64,000 nucleotides of DNA from Streptomyces sp. NBC_00154 (GTDB taxonomy: Bacteria; Actinomycetota; Actinomycetes; Streptomycetales; Streptomycetaceae). Positions 35,447 to 46,253 of this stretch are shown here, one piece after another (position 1 is the first letter of the stretch; the number at the start of each line of letters is the position of its first letter). The notes under the pieces are model-generated. The model was given only the letters and a program-made list of their open reading frames with translations. It ran no database searches and was not told the DNA's origin. Location: the NCBI RefSeq assembly GCF_026342835.1, contig NZ_JAPEMI010000001.1, forward strand, positions 2,300,501 through 2,364,500, in the 5' to 3' direction. Made by a program: the position numbers and the translations under genes.

Positions 35447-35548
35447 GGTGTATCTCCTTGTGTGCTGCACCGGCCGTATCAGGTACCGGTGTCAGTTCCC
35501 GTGAAGCGGCCGCCTCACGGAAGATCATGGGCCGTCGGGGCTCATCGA

Positions 35549-35567
35549 GCCCGTCCGGCGATTGAGG
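35549..35567. repeat. Streptomyces intergenic repeat motif
   Basis: GCCCGTCCGGCGATTGAGG matches, from memory, a short dispersed repeat found in very many Streptomyces intergenic regions. It lies in the 179-bp rpoA-rplQ spacer, next to a small hairpin with arms GGGCGCC (35589-35595) and GGCGCCC (35606-35612). Confidence 0.6.
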
Positions 35568-35625
35568 CCGGAGCCTCACCCCGGTCCGGGGCGCCCGGAA
35601 ATCCAGGCGCCCGGCCGGAGGCGTA

Positions 35626-36648
35626 CTAGTACTGCTCGGTCTCGACGAAGCCCGCGTCCGCGTCGTCGTCGGCGCCGAAGGCGTCGGCAGCGGCGGTCGG
35701 GTCGAATCCGGGCGGGCTGTCCTTGAGCGCCAGGCCCATACCGGCCAGCTTCGCCTTGACCTCGTCGATCGACTTCGCACCGAAGTTGCGGATGTCGAGC
35801 AGGTCGGCCTCGGAACGAGCGACGAGCTCACCCACGGAGTGGATGCCCTCACGCTTGAGGCAGTTGTACGAACGGACCGTGAGCTCGAGCTCCTCGATCG
35901 GCAGCGCCAGATCGGCGGCGAGCGCGGCGTCCGTCGGGGACGGGCCCATGTCGATGCCCTCGGCATCGATGTTGAGCTCGCGCGCCAGACCGAACAGCTC
36001 GACCAGGGTCTTACCGGCCGACGCCATGGCGTCACGGGGACGCATGGCCTGCTTGGTCTCGACGTCGACGATCAGCTTGTCGAAGTCGGTGCGCTGCTCG
36101 ACACGGGTCGCCTCGACCTTGTACGTGACCTTGAGCACCGGCGAGTAGATGGAGTCGACGGGGATACGGCCGATCTCCTGGCCCACCTGCTTGTTCTGGA
36201 CGGCGGAGACGTAGCCGCGACCGCGCTCGACGGTCAGCTCCATCTCCAGCTTGCCCTTGCTGTTCAGCGTGGCCAGGACCAGGTCCGGGTTGTGGACCTC
36301 GACACCGGCCGGCGGGGCGATGTCAGCAGCGGTGACCAGGCCGGGACCCTGCTTGCGCAGGTACATCACGACCGGCTCGTCGTGCTCCGAGGAGACGACC
36401 AGCTGCTTGATGTTGAGGATGAGGTCGGTGACGTCCTCCTTGACGCCCGGCACGGTGGTGAACTCGTGCAGGACACCGTCGATCCGGATGCTGGTGACAG
36501 CAGCGCCGGGGATCGAGGAGAGGAGCGTACGGCGGAGAGAGTTACCGAGGGTGTAGCCGAAGCCCGGCTCCAGCGGCTCGATCACGAACCGGGAGCGGAA
36601 CTCGTCAACGACCTCTTCGGTCAGCGAGGGACGCTGAGCGATAAGCAT
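35626..36648 (-). CDS. rpoA: RNA polymerase alpha subunit
   Basis: 340 residues. The N-terminal domain (1-235: [40 protein letters not shown]) dimerises and nucleates polymerase assembly. The C-terminal domain (about 255-320: [35 protein letters not shown]) binds UP elements and regulators. An acidic tail ends at ETEQY. ATG 36648 with GAAGGA upstream. It follows rpsD by 109 bp. Confidence 0.98.
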   Translation of the reverse strand: MLIAQRPSLTEEVVDEFRSRFVIEPLEPGFGYTLGNSLRRTLLSSIPGAAVTSIRIDGVLHEFTTVPGVKEDVTDLILNIKQLVVSSEHDEPVVMYLRKQGPGLVTAADIAPPAGVEVHNPDLVLATLNSKGKLEMELTVERGRGYVSAVQNKQVGQEIGRIPVDSIYSPVLKVTYKVEATRVEQRTDFDKLIVDVETKQAMRPRDAMASAGKTLVELFGLARELNIDAEGIDMGPSPTDAALAADLALPIEELELTVRSYNCLKREGIHSVGELVARSEADLLDIRNFGAKSIDEVKAKLAGMGLALKDSPPGFDPTAAADAFGADDDADAGFVETEQY

Positions 36649-36757
36649 GCTTCGATCCTTCAGTCGTGGGCGCCCACTATTTGACGCCCCCAGATACTGA
36701 CAAGGGTACGGGCGGCACGACCCGAAAGAGCCGTACCGCCCGGACCCACGAGCTCTC

Positions 36758-37384
36758 CTACTTGGAGTAGAGCTCGACGATCAGCTGCTCCTGCACCTGG
36801 GTGTCGATCACCTGGCGCTCGGGCAGGGAGTGCACGAGGATCCGCATCGTCGACGGCACGGCTTCGAGCCATGCCGGAACGGTGCGCTCGCCGGCCTCGG
36901 CCTGGGCCACCTGGAAGGGGGTCAGGGCCTTGGACTTCTGGCGAACCTCGATGACGTCGTTCGCGGCGACGCGGGCCGACGGAATGTCGGTCTTCGTGCC
37001 GTTCACGGTGATGTGTCCGTGACGCACCAGCTGACGGGCGTGGTCGCGGGACTTGGCGAAGCCGGCCCGGTAGACCACGTTGTCGAGGCGGGTCTCAAGG
37101 ATGCGCAGAAGGTTCTCACCGGTCTTGCCGGACTTCTTGTTCGCTTCCTTGTAGTAGTTCACGAACTGCTTTTCAAGGACACCGTAGATCCGCGAGCACT
37201 TCTGCTTCTCACGAAGCTGAAGAAGGTACTCGCTGTCCTTGGTGCGCCCGCGTCCGTGCTCACCCGGGGGGTAAGGACGGATCTCGATCGGGCACTTCGC
37301 GCTCTCGCACTTGCTGCCCTTAAGGAACAGCTTCTGCTTCTCCCGACGGCAACGCTTGCAGTCGGCCCCGGTGTATCGCGCCAT
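36758..37384 (-). CDS. rpsD: 30S ribosomal protein S4
   Basis: 208 residues, zinc-binding form of S4: Cys9, Cys12, Cys26 and Cys31 (CKRC, CESAKC). The S4 RNA-binding domain covers about 95-160 ([21 protein letters not shown]). S4 starts small-subunit assembly and, in many bacteria, represses the alpha operon. ATG 37384, 29 bp after rpsK. Confidence 0.97.
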   Translation of the reverse strand: MARYTGADCKRCRREKQKLFLKGSKCESAKCPIEIRPYPPGEHGRGRTKDSEYLLQLREKQKCSRIYGVLEKQFVNYYKEANKKSGKTGENLLRILETRLDNVVYRAGFAKSRDHARQLVRHGHITVNGTKTDIPSARVAANDVIEVRQKSKALTPFQVAQAEAGERTVPAWLEAVPSTMRILVHSLPERQVIDTQVQEQLIVELYSK

Positions 37385-37413
37385 TTTCCAGTTGTCTCCG
37401 TTGCTTCAGTGCG

Positions 37414-37818
37414 TCAGACGCGACGGCGCTTGGGCGGCCGGCATCCGTTGTGCGGAGTGGGGGTGACGTCCTGGATCGAACCGACCTCGAGGCCCGTGGC
37501 CTGGAGGGAGCGGATCGCGGTCTCGCGGCCGGAGCCCGGACCCTTGACGAAAACGTCAACCTTGCGCATGCCGTGCTCCTGCGCGCGGCGGGCGGCCGAC
37601 TCGGCGGCCATCTGCGCGGCGAAGGGGGTGGACTTGCGCGAGCCCTTGAAGCCGACGTGGCCGGCGGAGGCCCAGGAGATCACGTTGCCCGAGGGGTCCG
37701 TGATCGAGACGATGGTGTTGTTGAACGTGCTCTTGATGTGCGCGTGGCCGTGAGCGACGTTCTTCTTTTCCTTGCGACGCACCTTCTTGGCTGCGCCCTG
37801 ACGACCCTTGGGGGGCAT
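37414..37818 (-). CDS. rpsK: 30S ribosomal protein S11
   Basis: 134 residues, platform protein of the small subunit. [39 protein letters not shown] and the basic end [11 protein letters not shown] are standard. ATG 37818; 105 bp after rpsM. Confidence 0.97.
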   Translation of the reverse strand: MPPKGRQGAAKKVRRKEKKNVAHGHAHIKSTFNNTIVSITDPSGNVISWASAGHVGFKGSRKSTPFAAQMAAESAARRAQEHGMRKVDVFVKGPGSGRETAIRSLQATGLEVGSIQDVTPTPHNGCRPPKRRRV

Positions 37819-37923
37819 GTCTTGACTCCAGATGGAGAGGGGAGGTGATCGGTCCTACAGCGAAGACCGCTGGATGCTGCGACGATCCGGGGATCCGAAC
37901 TGCCGCAGTACGTCCGCTGAGGA

Positions 37924-38304
37924 CTACTTCTTGCCCGGCTTCTTCTTACCGGCGATCGCGCGACGCGGGCCCTTGCGGGTACGGGCGTTCGTGCTGGTGC
38001 GCTGGCCGTGGACCGGCAGACCACGACGGTGGCGGATGCCCTGGTAGCAGCCGATCTCGATCTTGCGGCGGATGTCGCCCTGGATCTCGCGGCGAAGGTC
38101 ACCCTCGGTGCGGAGGTTGGCGTCCACGTACTCGCGGATCTTGACCAGGTCCTCTTCGGCCAGGTCACGAACGCGGGTGTTCGGGTTCACACCCGTGGTG
38201 GCAAGGATCTCCTTGGACCGGGTGCGCCCGATACCGAAGACGTAGGTGAGGGCGACCTCCACGCGCTTTTCGCGCGGGATGTCAACACCTGAAACGCGTG
38301 CCAT
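37924..38304 (-). CDS. rpsM: 30S ribosomal protein S13
   Basis: 126 residues. S13 contacts tRNA at the head of the 30S subunit. [31 protein letters not shown] and [19 protein letters not shown] are diagnostic. ATG 38304. A 197-bp spacer to rpmJ, in which I see no gene, may hold an internal promoter. Confidence 0.97.
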   Translation of the reverse strand: MARVSGVDIPREKRVEVALTYVFGIGRTRSKEILATTGVNPNTRVRDLAEEDLVKIREYVDANLRTEGDLRREIQGDIRRKIEIGCYQGIRHRRGLPVHGQRTSTNARTRKGPRRAIAGKKKPGKK

Positions 38305-38501
38305 TCAATGGCTCCAGTTGTTATTTCGGGGGTCTTCCGCAGTGCCACTCCCGGCCGCCGACCGCTCCGAGGAAGGAGAGGTGGTACGTCCGGGTCCCCG
38401 GCCCCCGCCGGAGGTGTCGTCAGCCGTGGCTTGGACGGGCTCTGCGTATGTACGTATTACGTGCGTCGCGCGAAGTGCTGCGAGATGCAGGGGGTCGTGC
38501 G

Positions 38502-38615
38502 TCAGCCCTGGCGCTGCTTGTGGCGCAGGTTGTCGCAGATGACCATGACCCGACCGTGACGGCGGATCACCTTGCACTTGTCGCAGATCTTCTTGACGCT
38601 CGGCTTGACCTTCAT
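38502..38615 (-). CDS. rpmJ: 50S ribosomal protein L36
   Basis: 37 residues, the smallest ribosomal protein. [16 protein letters not shown] starts the zinc ribbon with Cys11, Cys14, Cys27 and His32, so this is the zinc-binding form. ATG 38615 with GGAGAA about 12 nt upstream. 60 bp after infA, the normal infA-rpmJ order. Confidence 0.97.
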   Translation of the reverse strand: MKVKPSVKKICDKCKVIRRHGRVMVICDNLRHKQRQG

Positions 38616-38675
38616 GGGATGTCAGGTTCTCCGGGTCAGTGCCACCACTCTGCCGAAGCAGGGCGTGGGCAAGAT

Positions 38676-38897
38676 CTACTTGTATCGGTAGACGATCCGG
38701 CCACGCGTCAGGTCGTACGGAGAGAGCTCCACCACGACCCGGTCGTCCGGGAGGATTCGGATGTAGTGCATCCGCATCTTGCCGGAGATGTGCGCGAGGA
38801 CCTTGTGACCGTTCTGGAGTTCCACCTTGAACATGGCGTTCGGGAGGGACTCGATCACGGTGCCCTCAATTTCGATGGCACCTTGCTTCTTGGCCAC
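38676..38897 (-). CDS. infA: Translation initiation factor IF-1
   Basis: 73 residues, a single OB fold that blocks the A site during initiation. [20 protein letters not shown] and [20 protein letters not shown] are typical. GTG 38897 with AAAGG upstream; a longer frame adds 19 unrelated residues. Confidence 0.97.
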   Translation of the reverse strand: MAKKQGAIEIEGTVIESLPNAMFKVELQNGHKVLAHISGKMRMHYIRILPDDRVVVELSPYDLTRGRIVYRYK

Positions 38898-38977
38898 GCT
38901 TCGCCTTTCGAATCGGCTACCTTGATCGACTCTCTGCCCCGTATGTGGACACACGGATGCACGAGAGCCGACGAGTC

Positions 38978-39007
38978 AGTCTACGTCAGCGGACCCCAAA
39001 AGACGAA
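38978..39007 (-). promoter_or_regulatory. Candidate promoter for infA-rpmJ
   Basis: TTCGTC (39002-39007), an 18-bp spacer and TAGACT (38978-38983) on the minus strand, 81 bp upstream of infA within the 246-bp map-infA spacer. The -10 is good, the -35 weak. TTGACG (39010-39015) nearby is too far for this -10. Confidence 0.45.
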
Positions 39008-39143
39008 TCCGTCAAGTTTGCCCACCAGAGTAGATCCTTAGACCTGCCCGGGCGAGCGTTCTCGGCCCGGCGGGTCCGGGGCCGCATCGACCGACCCACA
39101 AGCTTCGGCCCGCTGCGCCGGACTCCGTCCGTCGGGTGAGTGA

Positions 39144-39980
39144 TCAGCCCAGCGGGTCCGGGGCCACCTCGACGCCGTACTGCGCGAGCTTCGCGCGGCC
39201 GCAGTCGGGGGCCGTCAGGACCAGGGGGCCCTGCTCGGTGAGGGCGATCGAGTGCTCCCAGTGGGAGGACCAGGTACCGTCCGTCGTGATGACCGTCCAG
39301 TCGTCCTGGAGCACCTCGGTCTGCGCCGTACCGAGCGAGACCATCGGCTCGATCGCCAGGCAGACGCCGGGTACGAGCTTGATGCCCTTGCCTCGCTTGC
39401 GCGCGACATAGTTCAGCAGATGCGGGTCCATGTGCATCTCGGTGCCGATGCCGTGGCCGCCGTAGTCCTCGATGATCCCGTACTTGCCGGTGGCGGGGCG
39501 GGGCTGGCGGCGGATGTAGGACTCGATCGCCTTCGAGATGTCGACGAGGCGGTTGTTCACCTTCATCGCGGCGATCCCGGCCCACATGGACTCCTCGGTC
39601 ACCCGGGACAGCTCGATGAGCTCCGGAGCGTGACCGGTGCCGACGAACGCGGTGTACGCGGCGTCGCCGTGCCAGCCGTCGACGATCGCGCCGGCGTCGA
39701 TGGAGATGATGTCGCCGTCCTTGAGGACGGTCTTGTCGTCCGGGATGCCGTGGACGACGACCTCGTTGACCGAGGTGCAGATGGTCGCGGGGAACCCGCC
39801 GTACCCGAGGAAGTTCGACTTCGCACCGTGGTCGGCGATCACCTTGCGCGCGACCTGGTCCAGGTCCTGGGTGGTGGCACCGGGCACGGCCGCTTCCCGC
39901 GTGGCCGCGTGAATGGCAGCGACCACCAGCCCTGCCTCACGCATCTTCGCGATCTGCTCGGGGGTCTTGATCTGCACCAT
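39144..39980 (-). CDS. map: Type I methionine aminopeptidase
   Basis: 278 residues. It removes the initiator methionine from new proteins. The pita-bread fold shows the two metal-binding aspartates in SIDAGAIVDGWHGDAAYT, the active-site histidine in GGHGIGTEMHMDP, and glutamates in AIEPMVSLG and WEHSIALTEQG. ATG 39980 is chosen at MVQIKTPEQIAKMREAG; the longer frame adds 25 residues without family support. It follows adk by 138 bp. Confidence 0.97.
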   Translation of the reverse strand: MVQIKTPEQIAKMREAGLVVAAIHAATREAAVPGATTQDLDQVARKVIADHGAKSNFLGYGGFPATICTSVNEVVVHGIPDDKTVLKDGDIISIDAGAIVDGWHGDAAYTAFVGTGHAPELIELSRVTEESMWAGIAAMKVNNRLVDISKAIESYIRRQPRPATGKYGIIEDYGGHGIGTEMHMDPHLLNYVARKRGKGIKLVPGVCLAIEPMVSLGTAQTEVLQDDWTVITTDGTWSSHWEHSIALTEQGPLVLTAPDCGRAKLAQYGVEVAPDPLG

Positions 39981-40118
39981 TACGCGGCGCCTCTCTGCAT
40001 CGGACGGGTATCGAAGGGTGACGGGTGCTGCGGCGTACTCCACGATACGGCGCAAACAGAGCCGGCCGCGGCGCCCAAGGACGCCGCGGCCGGCCGTACA
40101 GCTACTACGGGTGTTTCC

Positions 40119-40778
40119 TCAGTCCTCGCCGGACTTCTTGAGGGCCTCCATCGCCCGCTCGGTCACGTCCGTGACCTTGCCGAGCGCGGAGATCGTGACC
40201 ACCAGGCCCTGGGACCGGTAGTAATCGATGATCGGCTCGGTCTGCGTGTGGTAGACCTCGAGCCGGGTCCGGACCGTGTCCTCCGTGTCGTCGTCACGCT
40301 GATACAGCTCGCCGCCGCAGATGTCGCAGACACCCTCGGTCTTCGGCTGGTTGTACGTGACGTGGAAGACGTGCGAACCGTCGTTCCGGCAGATGCGGCG
40401 GCCGGCAATGCGCTTGACCACCTCGTCCTCGGGGACCTCCAGGTCCAGGACCGCGTCCAGCTTGGCGCCCTCGTCCTTGAGCATCGCGTCAAGGGCCTCG
40501 GCCTGTCCCACGTTGCGGGGGAAGCCGTCGAGCAGGAACCCGTTCGCGGCGTCCGGCTGGGCCATGCGGTCCTTGGCCATCCCGATGGTGACCTCGTCCG
40601 GCACCAGCTGGCCTGCGTCCATGTAGGCGCGGGCCTGCTTGCCAAGGTCAGTGCCCTGGCTGATGTTGGCGCGGAAGAGGTCGCCCGTGGAGATCTGCGG
40701 AATCGACAGGTTCTTGGCAAGGTACGCAGCCTGCGTTCCCTTGCCGGCACCGGGCGGCCCGACGAGGACGATTCGCAT
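40119..40778 (-). CDS. adk: Adenylate kinase
   Basis: 219 residues, long-lid form. P-loop GPPGAGKGT (7-15), [11 protein letters not shown], and a lid with [13 protein letters not shown] and [12 protein letters not shown], a partial zinc-type arrangement. It interconverts ATP/AMP and ADP. ATG 40778 shares one base with the secY stop, so it is coupled to secY. Confidence 0.97.
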   Translation of the reverse strand: MRIVLVGPPGAGKGTQAAYLAKNLSIPQISTGDLFRANISQGTDLGKQARAYMDAGQLVPDEVTIGMAKDRMAQPDAANGFLLDGFPRNVGQAEALDAMLKDEGAKLDAVLDLEVPEDEVVKRIAGRRICRNDGSHVFHVTYNQPKTEGVCDICGGELYQRDDDTEDTVRTRLEVYHTQTEPIIDYYRSQGLVVTISALGKVTDVTERAMEALKKSGED

Positions 40779-42097
40779 CAGCGGAGGAACCCTTCGTAAT
40801 TGCGCTGCTGGAGCTGACTCTCAATCTGCTTCACGGTCTCCAGACCCACACCCACGATGATGAGGATGCTCGTCCCGCCGAACGGGAAGTTCTGGTTAGC
40901 GCCACCGAAGCCTGCCAACGCCATCGTCGGCACCAGAGCGATCAGACCCAGGTACAGCGAGCCCGGCCAAGTAATCCTGTTGAGCACGTAGCTCAGGTAC
41001 TCGGCAGTAGGTCGACCAGCCCGGATACCCGGGATGAAGCCACCATACTTCTTCATGTTGTCGGCGACTTCCTCGGGGTTGAACGAAATCGCCACATAGA
41101 AGAAGGCGAAGAAGACGATCAACAGGAAGTACGCCGTGATGTAGTACGGGTGGTCGCCCTTGACGAAGTGGTCCTTGATCCATGTGGCCCAGCCCGCCGT
41201 GGAGTTGGAGAACTGGACGATCAGGGCCGGGATGTAGAGCAGCGAAGAAGCGAAGATGACGGGAATCACACCCGCCTGATTCACCTTCAGCGGGATGTAC
41301 GTGGACGTACCCCCGTAGGACCTGCGGCCGATCATGCGCTTCGCGTACTGCACCGGAATCCGACGCTGGGCCTGCTCGACGAAGACCACGAGGGCCACCA
41401 TCACGAAGCCGACCAGGATGACGGTGCCGAACTCGATCCAGCCGTCGGCCAGCTTGCCGCTCTGCTTGATGGCCCACAGGGCGCCGGGGAAGCTGGCGGC
41501 GATCGAGATGAACATGAGGATCGACATGCCGTTGCCGATGCCGCGGTCGGTGATGAGCTCACCGAGCCACATGACGGCGGCGGTACCCGCGGTCATCGTG
41601 ACCACCATGACGATGGTCGTGAAGATGGAGTGGTTCGGGACGATCTGGTCGGCGACCGGGCAGCCGCTGAACAGTGCGCCGCTGGTGGCGGTGGCCACCA
41701 GGCCGGTGCCCTGGAGGATGGCGAGCGCGACGGTCAGATAACGCGTGTACTGCGTGATCTTGGCCTGGCCGGACTGCCCCTCCTTCTTGAGCGCCTCGAG
41801 TCGGGGAATGACCACGGTCAGCAGCTGAAGAATGATGCTGGCCGTGATGTACGGCATGATGCCGAGCGCGAAGATCGTGATCTGCAGCAGTGCACCACCG
41901 CTGAACATGTTCACCAGGCCGAAGAGGCTGTTGTTGCCCTTACTTGCCTGGTCAACACAGGTCTGGACGTTCTCGTAGCTCACTCCCGGTACCGGGATGT
42001 GTGCCCCGAGCCGGTAGAGCACGATGATGCCGAGCGTGAAGAGCAGCTTCTTGCGCAGGTCGGGCGTCTTGAACGCCCGGGCGAACGCGGTGAGCAC
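40778..42097 (-). CDS. secY: Protein translocase subunit SecY
   Basis: 439 residues, ten membrane helices, the channel of the Sec system. [20 protein letters not shown] at the start, [20 protein letters not shown], the [18 protein letters not shown] loop and [20 protein letters not shown] are diagnostic. GTG 42097. A 223-bp spacer with two hairpins separates it from rplO, so secY probably has a partly independent transcript. Confidence 0.98.
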   Translation of the reverse strand: MLTAFARAFKTPDLRKKLLFTLGIIVLYRLGAHIPVPGVSYENVQTCVDQASKGNNSLFGLVNMFSGGALLQITIFALGIMPYITASIILQLLTVVIPRLEALKKEGQSGQAKITQYTRYLTVALAILQGTGLVATATSGALFSGCPVADQIVPNHSIFTTIVMVVTMTAGTAAVMWLGELITDRGIGNGMSILMFISIAASFPGALWAIKQSGKLADGWIEFGTVILVGFVMVALVVFVEQAQRRIPVQYAKRMIGRRSYGGTSTYIPLKVNQAGVIPVIFASSLLYIPALIVQFSNSTAGWATWIKDHFVKGDHPYYITAYFLLIVFFAFFYVAISFNPEEVADNMKKYGGFIPGIRAGRPTAEYLSYVLNRITWPGSLYLGLIALVPTMALAGFGGANQNFPFGGTSILIIVGVGLETVKQIESQLQQRNYEGFLR

Positions 42098-42173
42098 GGT
42101 GCCTCCTGCGACCCCCGCGCAGAGCGAGAGGTGACGGTCTTGAGGATCGACGAATACGTAACAGTCAAAGATT

Positions 42174-42191
42174 CCTGGGCGTGGGCCCAGG
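42174..42191 (-). other. Hairpin upstream of secY
   Basis: CCTGGGC-GTGG-GCCCAGG, 7-bp arms, 77 bp upstream of secY in the rplO-secY spacer. On the minus strand TTTGACTGTTACG follows directly, possibly part of a secY promoter. Confidence 0.45.
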
Positions 42192-42252
42192 GGTTACCAC
42201 AGCAACAGTGCTGGCCACCTTACCGGCGACCATGCCCCCCTAGGAACGACCA

Positions 42253-42286
42253 ACCGGGGATGCCCCAAATAAGAGGCATCCCCGGT
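42253..42286 (-). terminator. Terminator or attenuator between rplO and secY
   Basis: 12-bp perfect arms (42253-42264 and 42275-42286) with a 10-nt A-rich loop, 34 bp after the rplO stop. It probably limits read-through from the spc ribosomal genes into secY-adk. Confidence 0.8.
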
Positions 42287-42320
42287 CGGATGTTCAGGCC
42301 ATCGAGTTGTCCGAGTTGTC

Positions 42321-42776
42321 TCAGACGAGCTCAGTGACGGTGCCGCCGGCGGCGGCAATCTTCTCCTTGGCGGAGCCGGAGACGGCGTCAACCGAAACCT
42401 GCAGCGCCACGGAGATCTCGCCCTGTCCGAGGACCTTGACGAGGTGGTTGTTGCGCACCGCACCCTTGGCGACCAGGTCGGCCACGGTGACCTCTCCACC
42501 CTCGGGGTAGAGCGTCGCGAGCTTGTCCAGGTTCACGACCTGGTACTCGGTGCGGAACGGGTTCTTGAAGCCCTTGAGCTTCGGGAGACGCATGTGGAGG
42601 GGCATCTGGCCACCCTCGAAGCGCTCCGGAACCTGGTAGCGGGCCTTCGTGCCCTTGGTACCACGACCAGCGGTCTTACCCTTGGACGCTTCACCACGAC
42701 CCACACGGGTCTTGGCGGTCTTGGCGCCCGGGGCAGGCCGGAGGTCGTGGGCCTTCAGCGGCTTGTTCTCCGCCAT
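42321..42776 (-). CDS. rplO: 50S ribosomal protein L15
   Basis: 151 residues. [30 protein letters not shown] and [20 protein letters not shown] are typical. ATG 42776 lies one base after the rpmD stop. Confidence 0.97.
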   Translation of the reverse strand: MAENKPLKAHDLRPAPGAKTAKTRVGRGEASKGKTAGRGTKGTKARYQVPERFEGGQMPLHMRLPKLKGFKNPFRTEYQVVNLDKLATLYPEGGEVTVADLVAKGAVRNNHLVKVLGQGEISVALQVSVDAVSGSAKEKIAAAGGTVTELV

Positions 42777-42777
42777 G

Positions 42778-42960
42778 TCAGTCGACCTCCTCAACCGTCA
42801 CGAGGTGGCGGACGGTGTGCACCATTCCGCGGAACTCGGGGCGGTCCTCCTTGACAACCACGTCGTGCAGGCGCTTGAGCCCGAGCGAACGAAGGGTGTC
42901 GCGGTGGTTCTGCTTGCTACCGATGTACGACTTCGTCTGCGTGATCTTGAGGCGAGCCAT
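42778..42960 (-). CDS. rpmD: 50S ribosomal protein L30
   Basis: 60 residues. [20 protein letters not shown] and [14 protein letters not shown] identify L30. Its ATG shares one base with the rpsE stop (TAATG), and it is one base from rplO. Confidence 0.97.
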   Translation of the reverse strand: MARLKITQTKSYIGSKQNHRDTLRSLGLKRLHDVVVKEDRPEFRGMVHTVRHLVTVEEVD

Positions 42961-43565
42961 TACGCACCCGCTCCCGCACGTGCACGAAGCAGAGCCGCGG
43001 GGGCGACGTCCTCGAGGGGCAGACCACGGCGAGCCGCGATCTCCTCGGGACGCTGCAGACCCTTGAGGGCCGCCACGGTCGCGTGCACGATGTTGATCGC
43101 GTTGGACGAGCCAAGCGACTTCGACAGGATGTCGTGAACGCCGGCGCACTCCAGAACGGCGCGCACCGGGCCACCGGCGATAACACCGGTACCGGGGGAA
43201 GCCGGCTTCAGCAGCACGACACCCGCGGCCCGCTCACCCGTGATCGGGTGAGGGATGGTGCCCTGGATACGCGGAACCTTGAAGAAGTTCTTCTTGGCTT
43301 CTTCCACGCCCTTGGCAATGGCCGCGGGAACTTCCTTGGCCTTGCCGTAACCGACACCGACGGTGCCGTCACCATCGCCCACCACGACCAGCGCGGTGAA
43401 GCTGAAGCGACGACCACCCTTCACAACCTTGGCGACGCGGTTGATCGCGACAACGCGCTCAACGTACGCGGTCTTCTCGGCGGCAGCTGCGCCGCCGTCA
43501 CGGCCCTTCCGGTCCCGCCGCTCGCCGCCACCGGCACCGCTTCCGCGGCGCTGGGGTCCAGCCAT
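42960..43565 (-). CDS. rpsE: 30S ribosomal protein S5
   Basis: 201 residues. The S5 core ([41 protein letters not shown]) is flanked by a Gly/Arg-rich N-terminal extension (about 1-28, [20 protein letters not shown]). S5 governs decoding accuracy and spectinomycin binding (loop near [10 protein letters not shown], residues ~45-55). 47 bp after rplR. Confidence 0.97.
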   Translation of the reverse strand: MAGPQRRGSGAGGGERRDRKGRDGGAAAAEKTAYVERVVAINRVAKVVKGGRRFSFTALVVVGDGDGTVGVGYGKAKEVPAAIAKGVEEAKKNFFKVPRIQGTIPHPITGERAAGVVLLKPASPGTGVIAGGPVRAVLECAGVHDILSKSLGSSNAINIVHATVAALKGLQRPEEIAARRGLPLEDVAPAALLRARAGAGA

Positions 43566-43612
43566 TGGATTTACCTCTCTCTGTTACGTCCGCTGTGCGT
43601 AGGAACCGGGGC

Positions 43613-43996
43613 TTAGAACTTCAGCCCGGCTTCACGGGCGGCGTCAGCCAGAGCGGCAATCCGCCCGGCGTACTGGTTGCCACCGCGGTCAAACACGACG
43701 GCCTCGACGCCTGCAGCCTTGGCGCGCTCGGCGACCAGGGCGCCGACCTGCTTGGCCTGGGCGCTCTTGTCACCCTCGCCACCACGGATGGACACGTCCA
43801 GGGTCGACGCCGACGCGAGCGTGTGGCCCGCGATGTCGTCGATGACCTGAGCGACCATGTGGCGGTTGGAACGCGTCACGACCAAGCGGGGACGCTCCGG
43901 CGAACCGGAGATGTGCTTGCGGACGCGGATGTGGCGACGCTTGAGGGCAGCGCGCTTGTACGCGTCGCCCTTGGCGATCTTTACGCCGTATGCCAT
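43613..43996 (-). CDS. rplR: 50S ribosomal protein L18
   Basis: 127 residues, 5S rRNA-binding. [19 protein letters not shown] and [19 protein letters not shown] are standard. ATG 43996, two bases after rplF. Confidence 0.97.
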   Translation of the reverse strand: MAYGVKIAKGDAYKRAALKRRHIRVRKHISGSPERPRLVVTRSNRHMVAQVIDDIAGHTLASASTLDVSIRGGEGDKSAQAKQVGALVAERAKAAGVEAVVFDRGGNQYAGRIAALADAAREAGLKF

Positions 43997-43998
43997 GG

Positions 43999-44538
43999 CT
44001 ACTTACCAGCCTTTCCGACCTTGCGGCGGATGACCTCGCCGGCGTACTTGACGCCCTTGGCCTTGTACGGGTCAGGCTTCCGCAGCTTGCGGATCTTGGC
44101 CGCGGTCTCGCCGACCTTCTGCTTGTCGATGCCCTCGACGGAGAACTTCGTGGGGGACTCCACCTTGAAGGTGATGCCCTCCGGGGCCTCGATCAGGATC
44201 GGGTGGCTGTAGCCCAGGGCGAACTCCAGGTTGGAGCCCTTCGCCTGGACTCGGTAACCGACACCACTGATCTCGAGCGCCTTGGTGTATCCCTGGGTCA
44301 CACCGGTGATCATGTTCGCCACCAGCGTGCGGGACAGGCCGTGAAGGGCCTTGTTCTGACGCTCGTCGTTCGGGCGGACGACGTTCAGGACGCCGTCCTC
44401 ACCCTTGGTGACCTCGATCGGCGACGCAACGGTGTGCGAGAGGGAACCCTTGGGGCCCTTCACCGCGACCGTACGGCCATCGATGGTGACGTCCACACCG
44501 GCGGGAACCTGGATGGGGAGCTTGCCGATTCGCGACAT
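43999..44538 (-). CDS. rplF: 50S ribosomal protein L6
   Basis: 179 residues. [37 protein letters not shown] and the C-terminal [20 protein letters not shown] are diagnostic. ATG 44538, 21 bp after rpsH. Confidence 0.97.
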   Translation of the reverse strand: MSRIGKLPIQVPAGVDVTIDGRTVAVKGPKGSLSHTVASPIEVTKGEDGVLNVVRPNDERQNKALHGLSRTLVANMITGVTQGYTKALEISGVGYRVQAKGSNLEFALGYSHPILIEAPEGITFKVESPTKFSVEGIDKQKVGETAAKIRKLRKPDPYKAKGVKYAGEVIRRKVGKAGK

Positions 44539-44559
44539 TAGCTATTCCTCCGTTCCCGA

Positions 44560-44958
44560 CTACCAGACGTAGGCGAGGACTTCCCCACCTACGCCCTTCT
44601 TCTGAGCCTGCTGGCCGGTCAGGAGACCGTGGGACGTGGAGATGATCGCCACGCCCAGGCCGCCGAGGACCTTCGGCAGGTTGGTGGACTTTGCGTATAC
44701 ACGCAGACCCGGCTTCGAGATTCGCTTGATGCCGGCGATCGAGCGCTCGCGGTTCGGGCCGAACTTCAGCTCGAGGACGAGGTTCTTGCCAACCTCGGCG
44801 TCCTCGACCTTCCAGCCCGTGATGAAGCCCTCCTGCTGGAGGATCTCCGCGATGTGCGACTTGATCTTGCTGTGCGGCATCACGACGGAGTCGTGGTACG
44901 CCGAGTTCGCGTTACGCAGACGCGTGAGCATGTCTGCGATGGGATCAGTCATGGTCAT
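44560..44958 (-). CDS. rpsH: 30S ribosomal protein S8
   Basis: 132 residues. [20 protein letters not shown] and [20 protein letters not shown] identify S8, an assembly protein and, in enteric bacteria, the spc repressor. Start ATG 44958 or the second ATG at 44952; AAGG lies upstream. An unusual 224-bp spacer precedes it. Confidence 0.96.
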   Translation of the reverse strand: MTMTDPIADMLTRLRNANSAYHDSVVMPHSKIKSHIAEILQQEGFITGWKVEDAEVGKNLVLELKFGPNRERSIAGIKRISKPGLRVYAKSTNLPKVLGGLGVAIISTSHGLLTGQQAQKKGVGGEVLAYVW

Positions 44959-45067
44959 GAATTGGCCTTCGGCCTCTCTCGCCGGGGTTTCCTGTATGCG
45001 CCATCCCTCTCCCCACTCAGTGGCGGGACGGGTGCGGTGCGGGGACCTACGGCGTAGTAAGTCGGTC

Positions 45068-45086
45068 TTGGGCGGCAGGCGCCCAA
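45068..45086 (-). other. Hairpin in rpsN-rpsH spacer
   Basis: TTGGGCG-GCAGG-CGCCCAA, perfect 7-bp arms, within a 224-bp gap inside the otherwise tight spc cluster. It could be a partial terminator or mRNA processing site. No gene is seen in the gap. Confidence 0.5.
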
Positions 45087-45182
45087 CCCCACAAGCCTAC
45101 GGCATGTGAGGCCGGACTCCTGCCGACCAGATGCTTACCGAGAGCTTCCGTCAATTCCCAACGCCCAGAGGGCGAAGAAGAA

Positions 45183-45368
45183 TTACCAGGAACTCTTGGT
45201 CACGCCCGGCAGCTCGCCACGGTGAGCCATCTCACGAAGGCACACGCGGCACAGGCCGAACTTGCGGTAGACGGAGTGGGGCCGGCCGCAGCGCTGGCAG
45301 CGGGTGTACCCGCGAACGCCGAACTTCGGCTTACGGGCGGCCTTAGCGATCAGAGCCTTCTTCGCCAC
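45183..45368 (-). CDS. rpsN: 30S ribosomal protein S14, zinc type
   Basis: 61 residues, the short zinc-binding S14 (type Z): Cys24, Cys27, Cys40 and Cys43 (CQRC, CRVC). A longer zinc-free paralogue is normally encoded elsewhere in Streptomyces and used under zinc starvation. Two bases after rplE. Confidence 0.97.
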   Translation of the reverse strand: MAKKALIAKAARKPKFGVRGYTRCQRCGRPHSVYRKFGLCRVCLREMAHRGELPGVTKSSW

Positions 45369-45370
45369 GG

Positions 45371-45928
45371 TCAGTTCTCCTTGAACGGGAAGCCGAGGTG
45401 ACGAAGGAGGGCACGACCCTCGTCGTCATTGGTCGCCGTGGTGACCACGGTGATGTCCATGCCCCGGACCCGGTCGATCTTGTCCTGGTCGATCTCGTGG
45501 AACATGACCTGCTCCGTGAGACCGAAGGTGTAGTTGCCACGGCCGTCGAACTGCTTCGGCGACAGGCCACGGAAGTCACGGATACGCGGCAGCGCGAGCG
45601 ACAGCGTACGGTCCAGGAACTCCCACATCCGGTCACCACGGAGGGTGACGTGGCAGCCGATCGGCTGACCCTCGCGCAGCTTGAACTGCGCGATGGACTT
45701 GCGGGCCTTGGTGACGGCCGGCTTCTGGCCGGTGATCGTGGTGAGGTCGCGCACGGCGCCATCGATCAGCTTGGAGTCGCGGGCGGCGTCGCCCACACCC
45801 ATGTTGACCACGATCTTGACCAGACCGGGAACCTGCATGACGTTCTCGTACGAGAACTCCTCACGCAGCTTGCCGGCGATTTCCTCGCGGTAGCGCGTCT
45901 TCAGACGCGGCGCAGTGGTGGCAGTCAT
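45371..45928 (-). CDS. rplE: 50S ribosomal protein L5
   Basis: 185 residues, 5S rRNA-binding. [41 protein letters not shown] and [19 protein letters not shown] are typical. Its ATG shares one base with the rplX stop. Confidence 0.97.
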   Translation of the reverse strand: MTATTAPRLKTRYREEIAGKLREEFSYENVMQVPGLVKIVVNMGVGDAARDSKLIDGAVRDLTTITGQKPAVTKARKSIAQFKLREGQPIGCHVTLRGDRMWEFLDRTLSLALPRIRDFRGLSPKQFDGRGNYTFGLTEQVMFHEIDQDKIDRVRGMDITVVTTATNDDEGRALLRHLGFPFKEN

Positions 45929-46251
45929 CAGATGTCCTCACCGGTCCGCTTGGCAACGCGGATCTTCTTGCCCTCGTCGTCAAAGCGGTAGCCGACGCGG
46001 GTGACGACCTTCTTGCCGTCCTTCTCCACGATCAGCTGAACGTTGCTGACGTGGATCGGGGCCTCGGTGGTGACAATGCCACCGGTCTGCGAGCCGCGAG
46101 CCGTCTGACCGGCCTTCGTGTGCTTCTTGACCCGGTTGACACCCTCGACGAGGACACGGTTCTGCACGGGATAGGCCACGATGACCTTGCCCTGCTTGCC
46201 CTTGTCCTTACCGGTGATGACCTGAACCAGGTCGCCCTTCTTGATCTTCAT
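45928..46251 (-). CDS. rplX: 50S ribosomal protein L24
   Basis: 107 residues with the KOW motif ([19 protein letters not shown]). It initiates 50S assembly. ATG 46251, two bases after rplN. Confidence 0.97.
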   Translation of the reverse strand: MKIKKGDLVQVITGKDKGKQGKVIVAYPVQNRVLVEGVNRVKKHTKAGQTARGSQTGGIVTTEAPIHVSNVQLIVEKDGKKVVTRVGYRFDDEGKKIRVAKRTGEDI

Positions 46252-46253
46252 GC

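Noticed and set aside
39089..39110. Third copy of the S10/str leader element near infA
   Set aside because: Only the first nine bases (CCGACCCAC) agree; the stem partner and the flanking CGACAC part are missing.
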